Source: Bigelowiella natans CCMP2755
Taxonomy: Eukaryota; Cercozoa; Chlorarachniophyceae
Direction: 5' to 3'
Assembly: GCA_000320545.1 (NCBI GenBank)
Contig: ADNK01002456.1
Coordinates: forward strand, 1-22,500
Length of the DNA: 22,500 nucleotides
Positions 9,732 to 21,257 of the stretch are shown in pieces; position 1 is the stretch's first letter, and the number at the start of each line of letters is the position of its first letter. The translations under genes and the position numbers were made by a program. The notes below the pieces were generated by a model. That model saw only the letters and a list, made by a program, of their open reading frames with translations. It was not told where the DNA came from and ran no database searches.

Positions 9732-10434
9732 CTAGCGATCTCCATATGGTCTGGATACATTGCATTGAACTCCAAAGCCTCCACTAGCTCTGGTCATGTA
9801 CGTCTTTCTTCTGCTAGATACACGGTCGTTCGATGTTCGAGATGTATAACTGGAATTGTGCGATGTTGAGAAGGCATGATATTCTTCTTCAGCCATAGGC
9901 TTTCTCCAGTGTTTGATTGATTGCATATACTTTTGACTCCTGTAGTATTCTTTCTTTGTAGGTGTTACATTTGAGGCAAGACTAAATTGTTGCCCCCAAG
10001 GTGCCTGCCCTTTATGGCTGCTTTTTAAGTTGACTGCATATCCACTCGAGGATGACTTAGTTTTATTTTGGGAAGTTGCCCGGTTGCTTGAACGAACAAT
10101 GAAGAATTTTTGATTTGTAGTAGAGAAAAAATTTGAAGTAGGAGGACTCCGAATTACCTGTTGGTAAAGGTTTCTCATAAAAAGTGCAATATGATTAATA
10201 TGATGGGAAATATACCTTAGGTTCCTGGATCTCCTTTTCGCAATTTAGTTGTGGTGGAGGATCAACTTTAACTACCTTGGTGTTCTTGTTCTCGTTGTAC
10301 GATCTTTGATTACTTGTTACAAAGTGTGATGCACCTAAGTTAAGATTGTTTATCTTTGCCCAAGCAGGTGCAGGCTTTGCCTTGAGGCCAAATTGCCGTG
10401 ATGATCGTGGATCTCTTCCCATATTAGCCCACAT
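9732..10434 (-). CDS. Unrecognised basic two-exon protein
   Basis: Predicted join on the minus strand: 10434-10216 and 10157-9732, phase 0, with a 58-nt GT-AG intron; 214 residues. Without splicing the frame stops soon after exon 1, while exon 2 stays open for 141 codons. The protein is Ser/Thr/Asn/Lys-rich and basic, with no signal peptide or membrane segment. It has scattered aromatic motifs: AWAKINNLNLGASHF near residue 24, APWGQQFSLASN near 125 and YYRSQKYMQSIKHW near 145. I do not recognise a family. The LGASHF...Y pattern is loosely like small axonemal microtubule-associated proteins, which is speculation. The 3' end is uncertain: a GT at the GGFGVQ codons could start another intron. 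Confidence 0.6.
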
Positions 10435-11210
10435 AATTGATTAGAGGGAACAACGGTTGCAAGCTAGTTCCCCAGAATGAATGTACGACTACCACCAAAA
10501 ATACAAATGCGTAAGACACAAAGCTTAGTCCGATTCGAAAAACTGAAGCGAAAACAAAAATGGAACTGTTGGTTCATACACGGACTACAATGTCCCGTGG
10601 AGCGATGATGATTTCTTAATTTTTGTTTGTTTGTTTGTTCGTTCGTTTGATTCTAAACATCACTCAAGACACTTCTGGCCCACTTGTTTCTTACCTAGTT
10701 AGGTTCGCTGGAAGCTGATATTCAGTGTAATGTCGTTCTGTCTCACACCTACTAGTGAACCATCGATTCTGTCTTAACATTTGGAAGATGTGGAGAAAAG
10801 AGTGGTATAGGATCTAACAGAGCAGCCTATTTACCTACTTCTTGGTACTTGCTGTTCGTTCTTTCTTACGTTCGTTGTTTGTTCGCAAAGCGTTCTTGTA
10901 CCACTACACTCGTCGTACAGTATGCATGTACCACTACACTCGTCGTACAGTAGTGTTGTTTGTTGTAGTAGATCTACTCGTACGTGACGACGACGATGAC
11001 GAAACGTTCGCCTGAAGCAAAATAATGAACTTCATTGTAACGTAACAGAGTACATCTAGTAACTGAAGGGTATACCTACAACAATGTAACAACAATAACA
11101 ACAACAATCTGATCAATCCTCGAGAATCCTCCTCCTCCTGATGACGGCAACAATCGGAAAACAATCACCCGGTCCTTCGCTTAAAAACTATTTTTCCAAG
11201 ATATTTCTAG
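10435..11210. other. Intergenic region upstream of the plus-strand genes
   Basis: This should hold the promoter of the 9732-10434 gene and the 5' part of the next plus-strand gene. It contains a TTTG/TTCG tract at about 10622-10650, the 26-bp duplication at 10897-10952 and one TAGATCTA palindrome at 10969. Short exon-like open stretches occur, for example from the ATG at 10560 and around 11110-11200, but none can be linked with confidence. Confidence 0.45.
10897..10952. repeat. Direct duplication of 26 bp, period 30
   Basis: The word TGTACCACTACACTCGTCGT, continuing to ACAGTA, occurs at 10897-10922 and again at 10927-10952 without a mismatch. The perfect identity suggests a recent event. Confidence 0.93.
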
Positions 11211-11786
11211 GTGATAATTCTTAGTATTCCATTTGGTCCTCCTTCAAGCTTTCCAGACGATGATGAAATAATACTAAAGGTTATTAATAAAATAAAGATG
11301 ATAGGAAGTATCACCGAACCAAAACTACGACAATGGACCACAACACTCCGCAACAATAACACAGGTTCGATTGTTGTCGCGTAACTCGAATGGTGCCGCT
11401 CTGCGCCATGCACCATCATCGCTCATGGACCACTTCAAGGCATATCCTGCCAATCGTGGTGCGCCATTAGATTAATAGATCGAAGATATAACGTGGTATA
11501 CTACAAAAAAAAATTACCACCGGTGGCTATTCTCTCCAATAGGAGTTGGGGATGAATTACATGACTTTCGTGATGAATAATAAATGTGCCGTTCTCCTAG
11601 TTCGGTTGCACTCAAGAAATTGTCTTTTCCTCAGATGGTACTAGGAAGCTTGTTAATCTCAGTAAGCTTTTTGCTGCAAAGCCAAAATGGTGGGATGCTG
11701 AGGTATTGTTCGTGAAAAGATTGTATATGTGTTTAGCCATGAAAGTACCCCTCTTCGAACTAGCTTGTTACAACATTTTGGCTTAA
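11211..11786 (+). CDS. Probable 3' exons of an unrecognised gene
   Basis: The last exon is probably 11635-11786: a CAG splice site at 11634, 49 codons including KLVNLSKLFAAKPKWWDAEV, then TAA at 11784. It needs a phase-1 donor upstream. Two alternatives fit. One is 11211-11364, open for 51 codons (PFGPPSSFPDDDEIILK...) with donor CAG|GT at 11365. The other is an overlapping frame from about 11300 ending at a GT at 11453. I prefer the first because it has a clean TAG acceptor at 11210 and a 270-nt intron. No start codon is found, so the 5' end is missing. No family is recognised. It ends 75 bp before the AspRS start, on the same strand. Confidence 0.35.
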
Positions 11787-11861
11787 CATCCTCCCTGATA
11801 TCTCTGCACGGTATTGCTTTGTAGAATATCGATAAAGTCATCACCACCACTCGCAGCAGCG

Positions 11862-13955
11862 ATGATTCATACAAGATCATCGTCACTATTACCACTGTCT
11901 TCGTCATGGCGGCAAGTAACCTCAAACGTAGTACTCGGGCCAGGAAGCTGCGGAAGAAGCAACAACCAGCATTTTAAAGCTGGTGGTATTATGAATTCCC
12001 TGCAAACAAAAGTGGGATTGACGACAAAAGCATCCGAAGCATCGATAGAAGCTGATATTATTACATCTGAAAAGCAAGGTGGTGGTACATTAGCGACGAG
12101 TCTAAGGAGCCATAGTTGCGGTGAGTTGACCATAGATGATGTTGGAAAGGAAGTACGCCTCCAGGGATGGGCTAGTTCCGTTAGAGATAAGGGTGGTCTT
12201 TTGTTCATCCTACTTAGAGACAGATATGGAATTACACAAGCAACGATATCAGAAAAAACTCCCGAAGATGTTAGAATACAAGCCAAACAAGTCCGTCCTG
12301 AATGTGTGGTAGAAATCACTGGAATAGTATCTAAGAGAGATGATACTGCTGTTAATCCAGATATGAAGACAGGTAAAGTAGAAGTATTGGCATCTGACGT
12401 TAAAATAATCTCAAGAACAGGCAAGTTGCCTTTTTCGATGAATGAAGGCGGAAAAGATGGAGAAGCTAAGGAGGAAACACGACTTCGTTACCGTTATCTT
12501 GACTTGAGACGGAATCCTATGCAACGTGCCCTTCAGATGAGACACCGTGCAGCCATGTCTGTCCGAAATTACCTAGATTCTCAAGACTTTCTTGAAATTG
12601 AAACCCCAGTTCTATGCCGTGCGACTCCAGAGGGAGCTCGAGACTATCTCGTGCCTTCACGAGTACATCCTGGAGAGTGGTTTGCCTTACCTCAAAGCCC
12701 TCAAATGTACAAACAATCCCTTATGGTGTCAGGATATGATCGCTATTTTCAAATAGTTCGTTGTTTTCGCGACGAAGATCTACGTGCTGATCGTCAGCCA
12801 GAGTTTACTCAAATTGACATCGAAATGGCCCACGTTACTTCCCAAGACATCATGAGAATAGGAGAAGGTGTCGCTCGTGCAATGTGGAAGAACACAGTTG
12901 ACTACGAAATTCCGGAAATTCCCCGTATCACTTACGATGAAGCCATGAGAAGATTTGGTGTTGACAACCCAGATACAAGATTTGAGATGGAATTATGCGA
13001 TTTGACAGAAAACGACGTGATCAAGGATTCTAGCTTCGCACCACTTCAAGATGCAGAAATGGTAAAAGCATTTGTAGTACCTGGTGGAGCAGGGGATACG
13101 TCAAGAAAGACGTTGGATTCATACACAGCTTTCGTAAAATCGTATGGTTTGACGGGATTGTTGTATGGTAAAGTAAATGGAGGAGGAGGAGGAGGAGGAG
13201 GAGGAGGAGGAGGAGGGGGAGGGAGTGTTACTGTCTCAGGGCCAATATCGAAGATAGTTGCTGACGAGAGCTCTACCCAACAGCAAGAGCAGCTTGAAAA
13301 TTTGCTAAAGTCTTTTAATGCTGGGGAAGGTGACCTAGTTCTCATGGCTGCTGGTCCTGCTTCAGCAGTTAATGCTGGCCTTGGCCGTTTGCGTGCACAT
13401 GTTGCAAAGAATAGAGGGATGATTCCTGAAAATAGTTATGCTTTCCTGTGGGTGACTGATTTTCCTCTTCTTGAATACGATGAAGAGTTAGAAAGATTTG
13501 TTGCTGTTCACCATCCGTTTACATCGCCACTTCCGGAGGATAGGAGTTTACTATCAGAGGCTGCTGACAAGATCAAAGATGTCAAATCTGCAGCTTATGA
13601 TCTTGTTTGCAATGGATTTGAAATAGGGGGGGGGAGTGTGAGAATTCATGAAAAGGAGATCCAGGAAAAGATGTTTGAGTTGCTTGGCCTTCAAAGAGAG
13701 GAGGCAAAGGAGAAATTCGGCTTTTTACTCGAGGCATTGAGTTATGGTCCCCCACCGCACGCAGGAATGGCATTTGGATTTGATAGATGTGCAATGATTC
13801 TTTCTGGTGCCCCTAGTATAAGAGATGTTATTGCATTTCCCAAAACGGCGACAGCAAGTGACTTAATGTCCGGCGCTCCAACTCAAATTGACGACCATCA
13901 ATTAGAAGAATTATCGGTCAAGAATACAGTTGTAGCATCAGTAGATGAAGAATAG
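11862..13955 (+). CDS. DARS2: Aspartyl-tRNA synthetase, bacterial/organellar type
   Basis: Class II synthetase that charges tRNA-Asp, probably in mitochondrion and/or plastid. The 697-residue frame has no intron. After about 78 N-terminal residues, Ser/Arg/Thr-rich and a likely targeting presequence, the OB-fold anticodon domain starts at LRSHSCGELTIDDVGKEVRL. Motif 1 lies around FLEIETPVL, then LPQSPQMYKQ and GYDRYFQIVRCF. Motif 2 is FRDEDLRADRQPEFTQIDIE near residue 302. HHPFTSP and NGFEIGGGSVRIHEKEIQE follow, and motif 3 is GMAFGFDR near residue 634, ending IRDVIAFPKTATASDLMSGAP. The GAD-type insertion that marks bacterial AspRS lies between motifs 2 and 3 and carries a run of 15 Gly. Start: the frame is open further upstream, but 11862 is the first ATG. 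An extra 5' exon is possible. Whether the enzyme also makes Asp-tRNA-Asn cannot be judged here. Confidence 0.97.
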   Translation: MIHTRSSSLLPLSSSWRQVTSNVVLGPGSCGRSNNQHFKAGGIMNSLQTKVGLTTKASEASIEADIITSEKQGGGTLATSLRSHSCGELTIDDVGKEVRLQGWASSVRDKGGLLFILLRDRYGITQATISEKTPEDVRIQAKQVRPECVVEITGIVSKRDDTAVNPDMKTGKVEVLASDVKIISRTGKLPFSMNEGGKDGEAKEETRLRYRYLDLRRNPMQRALQMRHRAAMSVRNYLDSQDFLEIETPVLCRATPEGARDYLVPSRVHPGEWFALPQSPQMYKQSLMVSGYDRYFQIVRCFRDEDLRADRQPEFTQIDIEMAHVTSQDIMRIGEGVARAMWKNTVDYEIPEIPRITYDEAMRRFGVDNPDTRFEMELCDLTENDVIKDSSFAPLQDAEMVKAFVVPGGAGDTSRKTLDSYTAFVKSYGLTGLLYGKVNGGGGGGGGGGGGGGGSVTVSGPISKIVADESSTQQQEQLENLLKSFNAGEGDLVLMAAGPASAVNAGLGRLRAHVAKNRGMIPENSYAFLWVTDFPLLEYDEELERFVAVHHPFTSPLPEDRSLLSEAADKIKDVKSAAYDLVCNGFEIGGGSVRIHEKEIQEKMFELLGLQREEAKEKFGFLLEALSYGPPPHAGMAFGFDRCAMILSGAPSIRDVIAFPKTATASDLMSGAPTQIDDHQLEELSVKNTVVASVDEE
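13179..13223 (+). repeat. In-frame (GGA)n encoding 15 glycines in AspRS
   Basis: Fifteen consecutive Gly codons, mostly GGA, follow KVN and precede SVTVSGPISK. In bacterial enzymes this point is a short turn between a WIKVNE-like strand and SPIAKF in the insertion domain. The run therefore expands a surface loop and should not affect the catalytic core. Confidence 0.95.
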
Positions 13956-14639
13956 ATCAGAATAAAGGACACAAAATTGTTTGGGAATAACTGCCTGTAA
14001 TGTAGCATGACCTGAATAAGTGAATTAGATTGAATCTTTCACCGAGCGTGTGACAAAATTCTGGCGGTATTTTGATGTATATATAATGTTGCACAGTGCT
14101 AGAGTGTATTTATATGTACTAGGCGTTAGCTGTTGTATGTACGTGTTACGCTTATGATTACATGTGACAATACTGCACGCCCTTCATCGCTATCCTCATG
14201 TCATCCATATCTAGATAAAGCAATGGCGCTACCAATATCTAGCTAGTTAGACCACGTGCGTCTAGCCTCCGCAATTGCTTGTCTTACGTAACTGTTATAA
14301 AAATCGAAACGATATGTGCGATATTGCGCGCTTGTGTGTACGTCATTATAGGGATACTTTTATATAGTATAGATACAATGAGTTGTATTCTCAAGATTTG
14401 TATAAGATGCAATGTAAAAAAAGTAGTGATCCCTAGTTTTCTTTTGTTCATTATTAGCATCTAGACCATACATATGCAAATGAATGCCATTCCTCCTATG
14501 TTGGCCATGCTACTACGCCGCTTAATGTGAGCTTGCTTTGTATTACATCTTGGCTTGTCGCATGCATCAGAAAATTTATCACGGAATTAAAGTAGGTGCA
14601 GGTTTAAGCCTTTGACCTGCTACTCCGTAATTATTCATT
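13956..14639. other. Convergent intergenic region after AspRS
   Basis: This is shared 3' flank of AspRS (plus) and the large minus-strand gene. AATAAA at 13961-13966 begins 6 bp after the AspRS stop; it may be a polyadenylation signal but is unusually close. The plus-strand open frame at 14279-14464 is hydrophobic and AT-rich, without any recognisable feature. Nothing else stands out. Confidence 0.5.
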
Positions 14640-15397
14640 TTAAAGTTGTGATCTTGTTCTTGAAAACCATCGCCGACCTGCTGCTGCATCATCTTGTTCT
14701 TGAAAACCACCGTCGATCTGCTGGATTCCCTCTTTTCGCTCGTTGGCTCTCTCTATCTCCTCAGTCATATTTATGGTAGACGGTGCTTTGTTCTTCATCT
14801 CAACCTAGAAATTATTATAGTGTATGATAAAATTAGAAATAGTCACAACAGTAACAACACATAATTATGGTAGCGACTGAACACTTAATATCAAGTAGCA
14901 GCACAAAAACCGATGACGACCCAAATTCATACTGTATAGTAGTACACGATTAATTAATATACTATTATTTATTGCTCACCTGCCTTTCATTACTACTAGC
15001 TGAATAGAAATTGAGCTTATCTGCCGCTGTTTCTGCCGTCGTCAGTAGTTCATTTTTGCGGTGACACATTGCATTGGTGGTTTGTACAGCCTGGGAGAGG
15101 ATATATTAATGAACGATTGAGAATAGTAATATATGATGAGACATTTGACGTGATGAGACATTTGACGTGCTAGCACGAAGTTAACAAAAACTACTAATGA
15201 AGTACTACTACTAATCAAACAACCTTCTCCCATACTTCAATGAAGAAAACGTTTCTTGTGTTTCGGAAGAAGTAGTTCAAGGAGGAAGAGTAACCAGCAA
15301 AGAAAAATATTGGTAGTAGGAATTGGATAAGGACAATAGATACTGAGGGATATGAAACTACATCAAGAGAAATTCCTGTAGTAGTAGAAGTAGTAGC

Positions 15398-15428
<31 letters not shown>

Positions 15429-15691
15429 CCACTAGTAGTACCACTAGTAGTTTTTAGTAATGTGAGTGATCAACTAATTATGGCGTGTTCTCTTCTTGTT
15501 CTTCTTCTTTTTCTTCTTGTTCTTCTTCTTCTTCTTCTACCTGTCTGCTTTGTATCCCCATCCTTCAGTAGGCATGCCCACAGTTCGGACAAACCCATTA
15601 GCTCGAAACTCTGCATTTAACTTAATAAGGGAGATCACGACGACAATAAGAAAGATGGATTGAATTATTTTGAGCATCAATAATGGTAATT

Positions 15692-15722
<31 letters not shown>

Positions 15723-15974
15723 CAGTTGTTGTTATTGTTATTGTTGTAACAAATAATGAGAATTAAAGCCGCAAAAAGTGGACACAACGAGAAGCAGCTT
15801 GTTTCCTCTGCTGTAGACTCTACTGTTACTAGGTAGTATTAATGCTGATCCTGCTGGTGGTGGTGGTGGTGGTAGTGATAGTGGTAGTGATGGTGGCAAA
15901 ACCTCGATGAGGACGAAGTCGCCTACATCACATCGTATTGGTGTACCACTTGCAAATTCATGGATGATAATTGA

Positions 15975-16010
<36 letters not shown>

Positions 16011-16729
16011 GTGGTGATGATCACAACCTACCTCTGCTGCAGCTTCTTCTCCATGATCGTGTTTTATTAGAATCCATTGGGTATACTATGGATGATGGTG
16101 GAATGTGTTTTGTAAGAATCCATTGGGTATTATACTATGGTTGGTTGGTGCCATCATAGAATAAGAATAGACGATGGGTGATATAGAGTCAGAATGATAG
16201 AACAAATGACAGGTAATAGAAGGAGGACAACTTTTGCAATGAGAGCAACTATGTGGTGTTTCAAACAAAGGAAGAGGAGTAATAACATAGAAGAATCATC
16301 AGACTATCTACCTACCTACCTACGACTGAATATTTTAACCCTACCCCCCCCCCCTCTTTTGAAATGGATGGTAGGTAGGTAGTAGACGACGTCAATTTAC
16401 ATAACAACAACAACAACAACAACAAGTAGTGGACCACACACAGATCTAACACGAACTAACACGTTTCCTTTGAAACATAGGTGATGTATACATCATCATC
16501 TGATGAATGTGGTAAGAAAATATGAAGAATAAAGTATTGAATAAATTGTCGAGAAGAACGTTCGTTATAAGAAAATATGAAGAATAAAGTATTGAATAAA
16601 TTGTCGAGAAGAACGTTCGTTATGAGAAAATATGAAGAATAAAGTATTGAATAAATTGTCGAGAAGAACGTTCGTTATGAGAAAATATGAAGAATAAAGT
16701 ATTGAATAAATTGTCGAGAAGAACGTTCG

Positions 16730-16772
<43 letters not shown>

Positions 16773-17073
16773 CCATAATACTCTTTTCGAATATAATATC
16801 ATCACTTATTGTTGCATTAGATACCTCCTCCTCATTTACATTCTTGGTATCCTCATTCACTATCATACCTCTACTACTACTACCACTACTATTACTACTA
16901 CTACTACTACTATGACAACCTTAAGGAGACCGTGGTGCTCAGATATTATTTGTGGAAAAGCACCGCGGCAATCGACTACAATTGCTGTGAATTTTTCGCT
17001 GTGTGTTATTCATTATTTTGACGACGACGACGAGTAAAGCAACAGAAGGCACCACCAACAGCAGCACATCGCC

Positions 17074-17106
<33 letters not shown>

Positions 17107-17844
17107 TGTAGTAGTAGTAGTAACAACCACAAGGCGTTCAATAATAATAAAGAATAATTAGGAGATAGATTAACAATGTACAATTACATTCTATCAATGA
17201 TGTGTCAGTCGATCAGTGAGTTTTTACATGATACCATCAATATCATTACTTGTTGGATATTCACCACCCACCCACCATCACTACCACCACTATTATCATC
17301 ATCATCATCATCATCATCATCGTCGTCGTCGTCGTCGTCTAGCAGGATCAAACTGATCGAATGTGGTATTATCATTATCATCATTCTGATTCTCATGATT
17401 CTCATCATCACCATTATCATGATTATCCAATATAACGGAACTAACCCAACAGTCTGCTCGCAAGCTCGTAAAGAATGCTTTCGGACTTGACACGGCTCCA
17501 TCTCCTCTTCTCTACAAAAATATGATGATGATGATGATGAATATGATGGCTCCATCTCCTCTTCTCTACAAAAAAATGATGATGATGATGATGATGATGA
17601 TGGCTATTGCGGACAGTTCAAGAACAGAGTCAGAAGTGCTGATGGCTTGTAAATATGTATTGTTCTATTCCTCTTCTCTCTCTCTTCTGTCTCTCTCTCT
17701 CTCTCTCTTTCTCTCCCATGTCACTTACCCCTCTCTTATTGACTGGGTTGTTGTTGTTGTTGTAGTGCTTTCGTTGCTGCAGCTGCGGCTATATAGTATC
17801 CCAGCTGATAATAATAGGTAATGATGGTGGTCGTGGTGGTGCCG

Positions 17845-17889
<45 letters not shown>

Positions 17890-17989
17890 TATATATAGTA
17901 TACACCATGAATCTGTAACGTGTATGTCCAAAACAAATATGTAAAATATTACACGCACACACACACACACACAAATAAACCGGTATATT

Positions 17990-18030
<41 letters not shown>

Positions 18031-18657
18031 TTGCTTGTGTATGTGTAGTATTTATACGATGTGTATTACATATATTCTTTTGCAAAAACTTACGCGCAAA
18101 ATGCATCGATGTGCGTGGCAATAGCTTCTTTGTGAAGAAGTGTCCAGGTTCTCCATATACATCTGATCAAGATCGACGACGATGACAAAAAGATCATGAT
18201 GATGATGATGGTGATGATGATGATGGTGATGATAGCAAGAAAAGAAGGACGTTTGTGAATGGTATTACCGATGTAAGAATGTCGATGACTGTAATAATAC
18301 TTAATAATAATGTTGATGATGATCACATAACGAGGAGGACGTGACACTTCTTTTTTTTCTTCTTCTTCTTACCTGGAAAGGGGTCAATCCCTAAGTGCAA
18401 ACTTGGATCCTGCAGTAGTCGGTCTGATGGTAATATAGGAGAAAAAGGAGGAGGAGGAGGAGGAAGAGGAGGAGGAGGAGGAGGGAGGAGGCGGCGACAA
18501 AGAGTAGTATATAGTTGTTCACAGTAAAAAGATATTATTCTTGTTGTTCAAATATTTCTCAGCCACCTATCACAGAGCATCCAATATTCACATTGGTGAT
18601 CTACTTTCTTCTTCTTCTTCTCACTTATCTTCCTTCTCCTCCTACTACTACTGATAT

Positions 18658-18693
<36 letters not shown>

Positions 18694-18911
18694 AGATAAC
18701 CAAGAACGAAAGCAACCGCTCCAGAACCTAAGATATATTAATATCATTAGTATTACAGAGTTTGATTGATTGATAATCAAGATTTGATGAGATGGTATTA
18801 TAGTTATGTGTGAAAGTTGTTTAAGAACCAACGCCCAATTCCAAGACACATGCCTCTCCAGGTATAGTACAGGCAAGAAGCTAAAGAAAAGGAGGTAGCC
18901 ATTGAATCATT

Positions 18912-18943
<32 letters not shown>

Positions 18944-21220
18944 GATTATCATAGAAGACGATTATACCATGCCAATTATGAGATTATGAACAACCACATT
19001 AACAACATTAACAACACAACAAAACAAGAAAGACGAGATCGCTCACAAACTCAATAATAACCTGCATTGTGTACTCAAATTTGGACAAAACGTTGTCTTT
19101 CACAGCAGCAGGAGCAAATCGGCACCTATGATTCATGATGATGTACGATCGTGGCAAAAGAGAAATCAATATTCAATCCGACACGTATATTTATTGTTAT
19201 GAAGATGTATTACGAGCACATCAACTTGATGCTTCTATTTAATCCTTCTTCTTCTTCTTTTTCAGTTGCTGCTTTTCAGATTGTTGTCTTCTCGTCGCTC
19301 TCCTCATACTTCAAATGAATACTAATATTACTGGTTGTAATTTAATTTGGGTTATAACCACTGTATCGTTTGTTATCATTATCATCATTCTCATCATCAT
19401 TATCATCATCTGGCATCATAATTTTAGAAGATATTATGACCTAAGCGAGTAGATATTCATTGCACTAGCTAAGACTGCAGCCATTCTTGCGATCTTGTAA
19501 TCTCCCTTGACAAGTTTAGAACTGCATTTCATCATCTAACGAACACCATAACAGAACACCAGTAGACACTGAGGTTGAGGATAAGGATTATTACGCATTG
19601 TTGCTGTTGTTGTTGATCATGTCTTTGCCGCGAAACAAGATTGAAAGATAAAATAATACTAGGAGCAAAGCATGCGCTGGTATCGCTGATGTAAAAAATC
19701 ATTATTTTCTGCAAGTATAACTATTGCTAGCAGTAGCACTTCTATGAATCACCTTTGACGTTCTATTTGATGTTGATGATGCTGCTGCTAGATTGCTTTT
19801 TTCACCATGGTGTTGACGGCGACTAAGAATGCGATCAACTACTTTCTTGTACATCTGACCTATTTTTGTTATCATTATTTTATCATCACGAATCATCATA
19901 TGATATGTATTCTTGAAGCATGTGAGGATGGCATTTTGATTCGATAATAGTATGAAACACCTATAAGCTGTTCATACCATCCTTCTTACTCTCACTACCT
20001 TCATTTTCTTCACTACGGAGGGCTCTCTCCAAAAGTCTGAGTCGCTTCATGAGTGATAACAACAGAGTATTAATATTATTGGTGGGCGAGTATTTTTTGT
20101 TTCATTTATCTTCCTTCTCCTTTTCATTATATTGTCATCTCCCCCCCCCCCCCTCTCTCTATGTATCTGTGTGTCTCGTATCTTATTCGTTTCCTGTTCC
20201 CTTCTCCATTCTTTATACTATCATTTTTTCGCAACAGTGAAAATACGAATAGAACGGCAGTTTCGAGTGAGTTGTTGAACCTCTAAGCTCTCGGACTGCG
20301 ATACAGGAGAATCAATAATTTTACTGGCAAGAAGCTGCTTGAATGCCGTAGAGTCCGTCGGTATCTTTGAAGGACATCGTCGTCACAATAGACGAAGAGA
20401 TAATATTTTTGATAAGGAAATGATAAAAGCATTGAGACGATGCTGGTATCTTACTCACCAAGTCTAGGATTTCAGCCGCCTCATCATCAGAATCACTGTC
20501 TTCACTGATGAAATAACAATCATTTATCAACTTATGCTTAGAATAATACGAGTGGAATGCTGCGGTTACTTGAAAAGGAAATCATAGTTAGTGGTTAAAC
20601 AAAAAGATTCAACCTGCTGCTAAGGTAATTATCAGAAGAAGAGGCTTCCCTTCTTATATTGGGTAGTTCTGAATAATGTTTCGGCCCCCCGTAGTTCATT
20701 AGACCCTCCATTCGAAGTGACCGGGGAAAAGCACGACGATCTTCCCAATAATTGTGACAAAGGAAGCAAACAATAGCAAGAAACACCAATTTCTTTTGTT
20801 GTTGTCCACATTTTGCTGCTCCGGATTGATCTCTTGATGCCGTTGATACGACTTCCATCCAAGATCACCTCTTCATTTTCAGACACTGTCGCATACGTAG
20901 GCTTTTGCTGAATGGAGCACCTTGGGTTTGCTTTTATCTACGTGGTGTAGGACTTCATTCTTTCTTTCTTCTTCGTGACAAGATGTGTTCTTGGATCATT
21001 GGAATGAATAAATGTAGTGGTTCTTTTTCCAACAAAAAATAACCACATATTTTTTACCAAAATTCCATTCGTGAATTACGATAGATCGATACAAGAATAA
21101 TAATAATTAAAACAGCAAAAATATTGCTAATAAATTTGCCGAAATAACCCTCTCATCATCAATCATATGCATCATCATCATCATCGATGATCTGGTAGAG
21201 GAACACAAGACAAACATACA

Positions 21221-21257
<37 letters not shown>

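Noticed and set aside
11867-12424. 185-residue open frame antisense to AspRS
   Set aside because: It is fully within the conserved synthetase coding region on the other strand and is a codon-usage shadow.
13956-14639. Hydrophobic 61-residue frame at 14279-14464
   Set aside because: AT-rich sequence gives hydrophobic codons by chance; no homology and no splice context.
16514-16735. CRISPR-like regular array
   Set aside because: The 55-bp units are direct tandem repeats without unique spacers, inside a eukaryotic intron.
17205-17555. Minus-strand poly-Asp protein of 116 residues
   Set aside because: The frame runs through a proven-phase exon in another frame and through (GAT)/(GAC) repeats; only part could be an exon.
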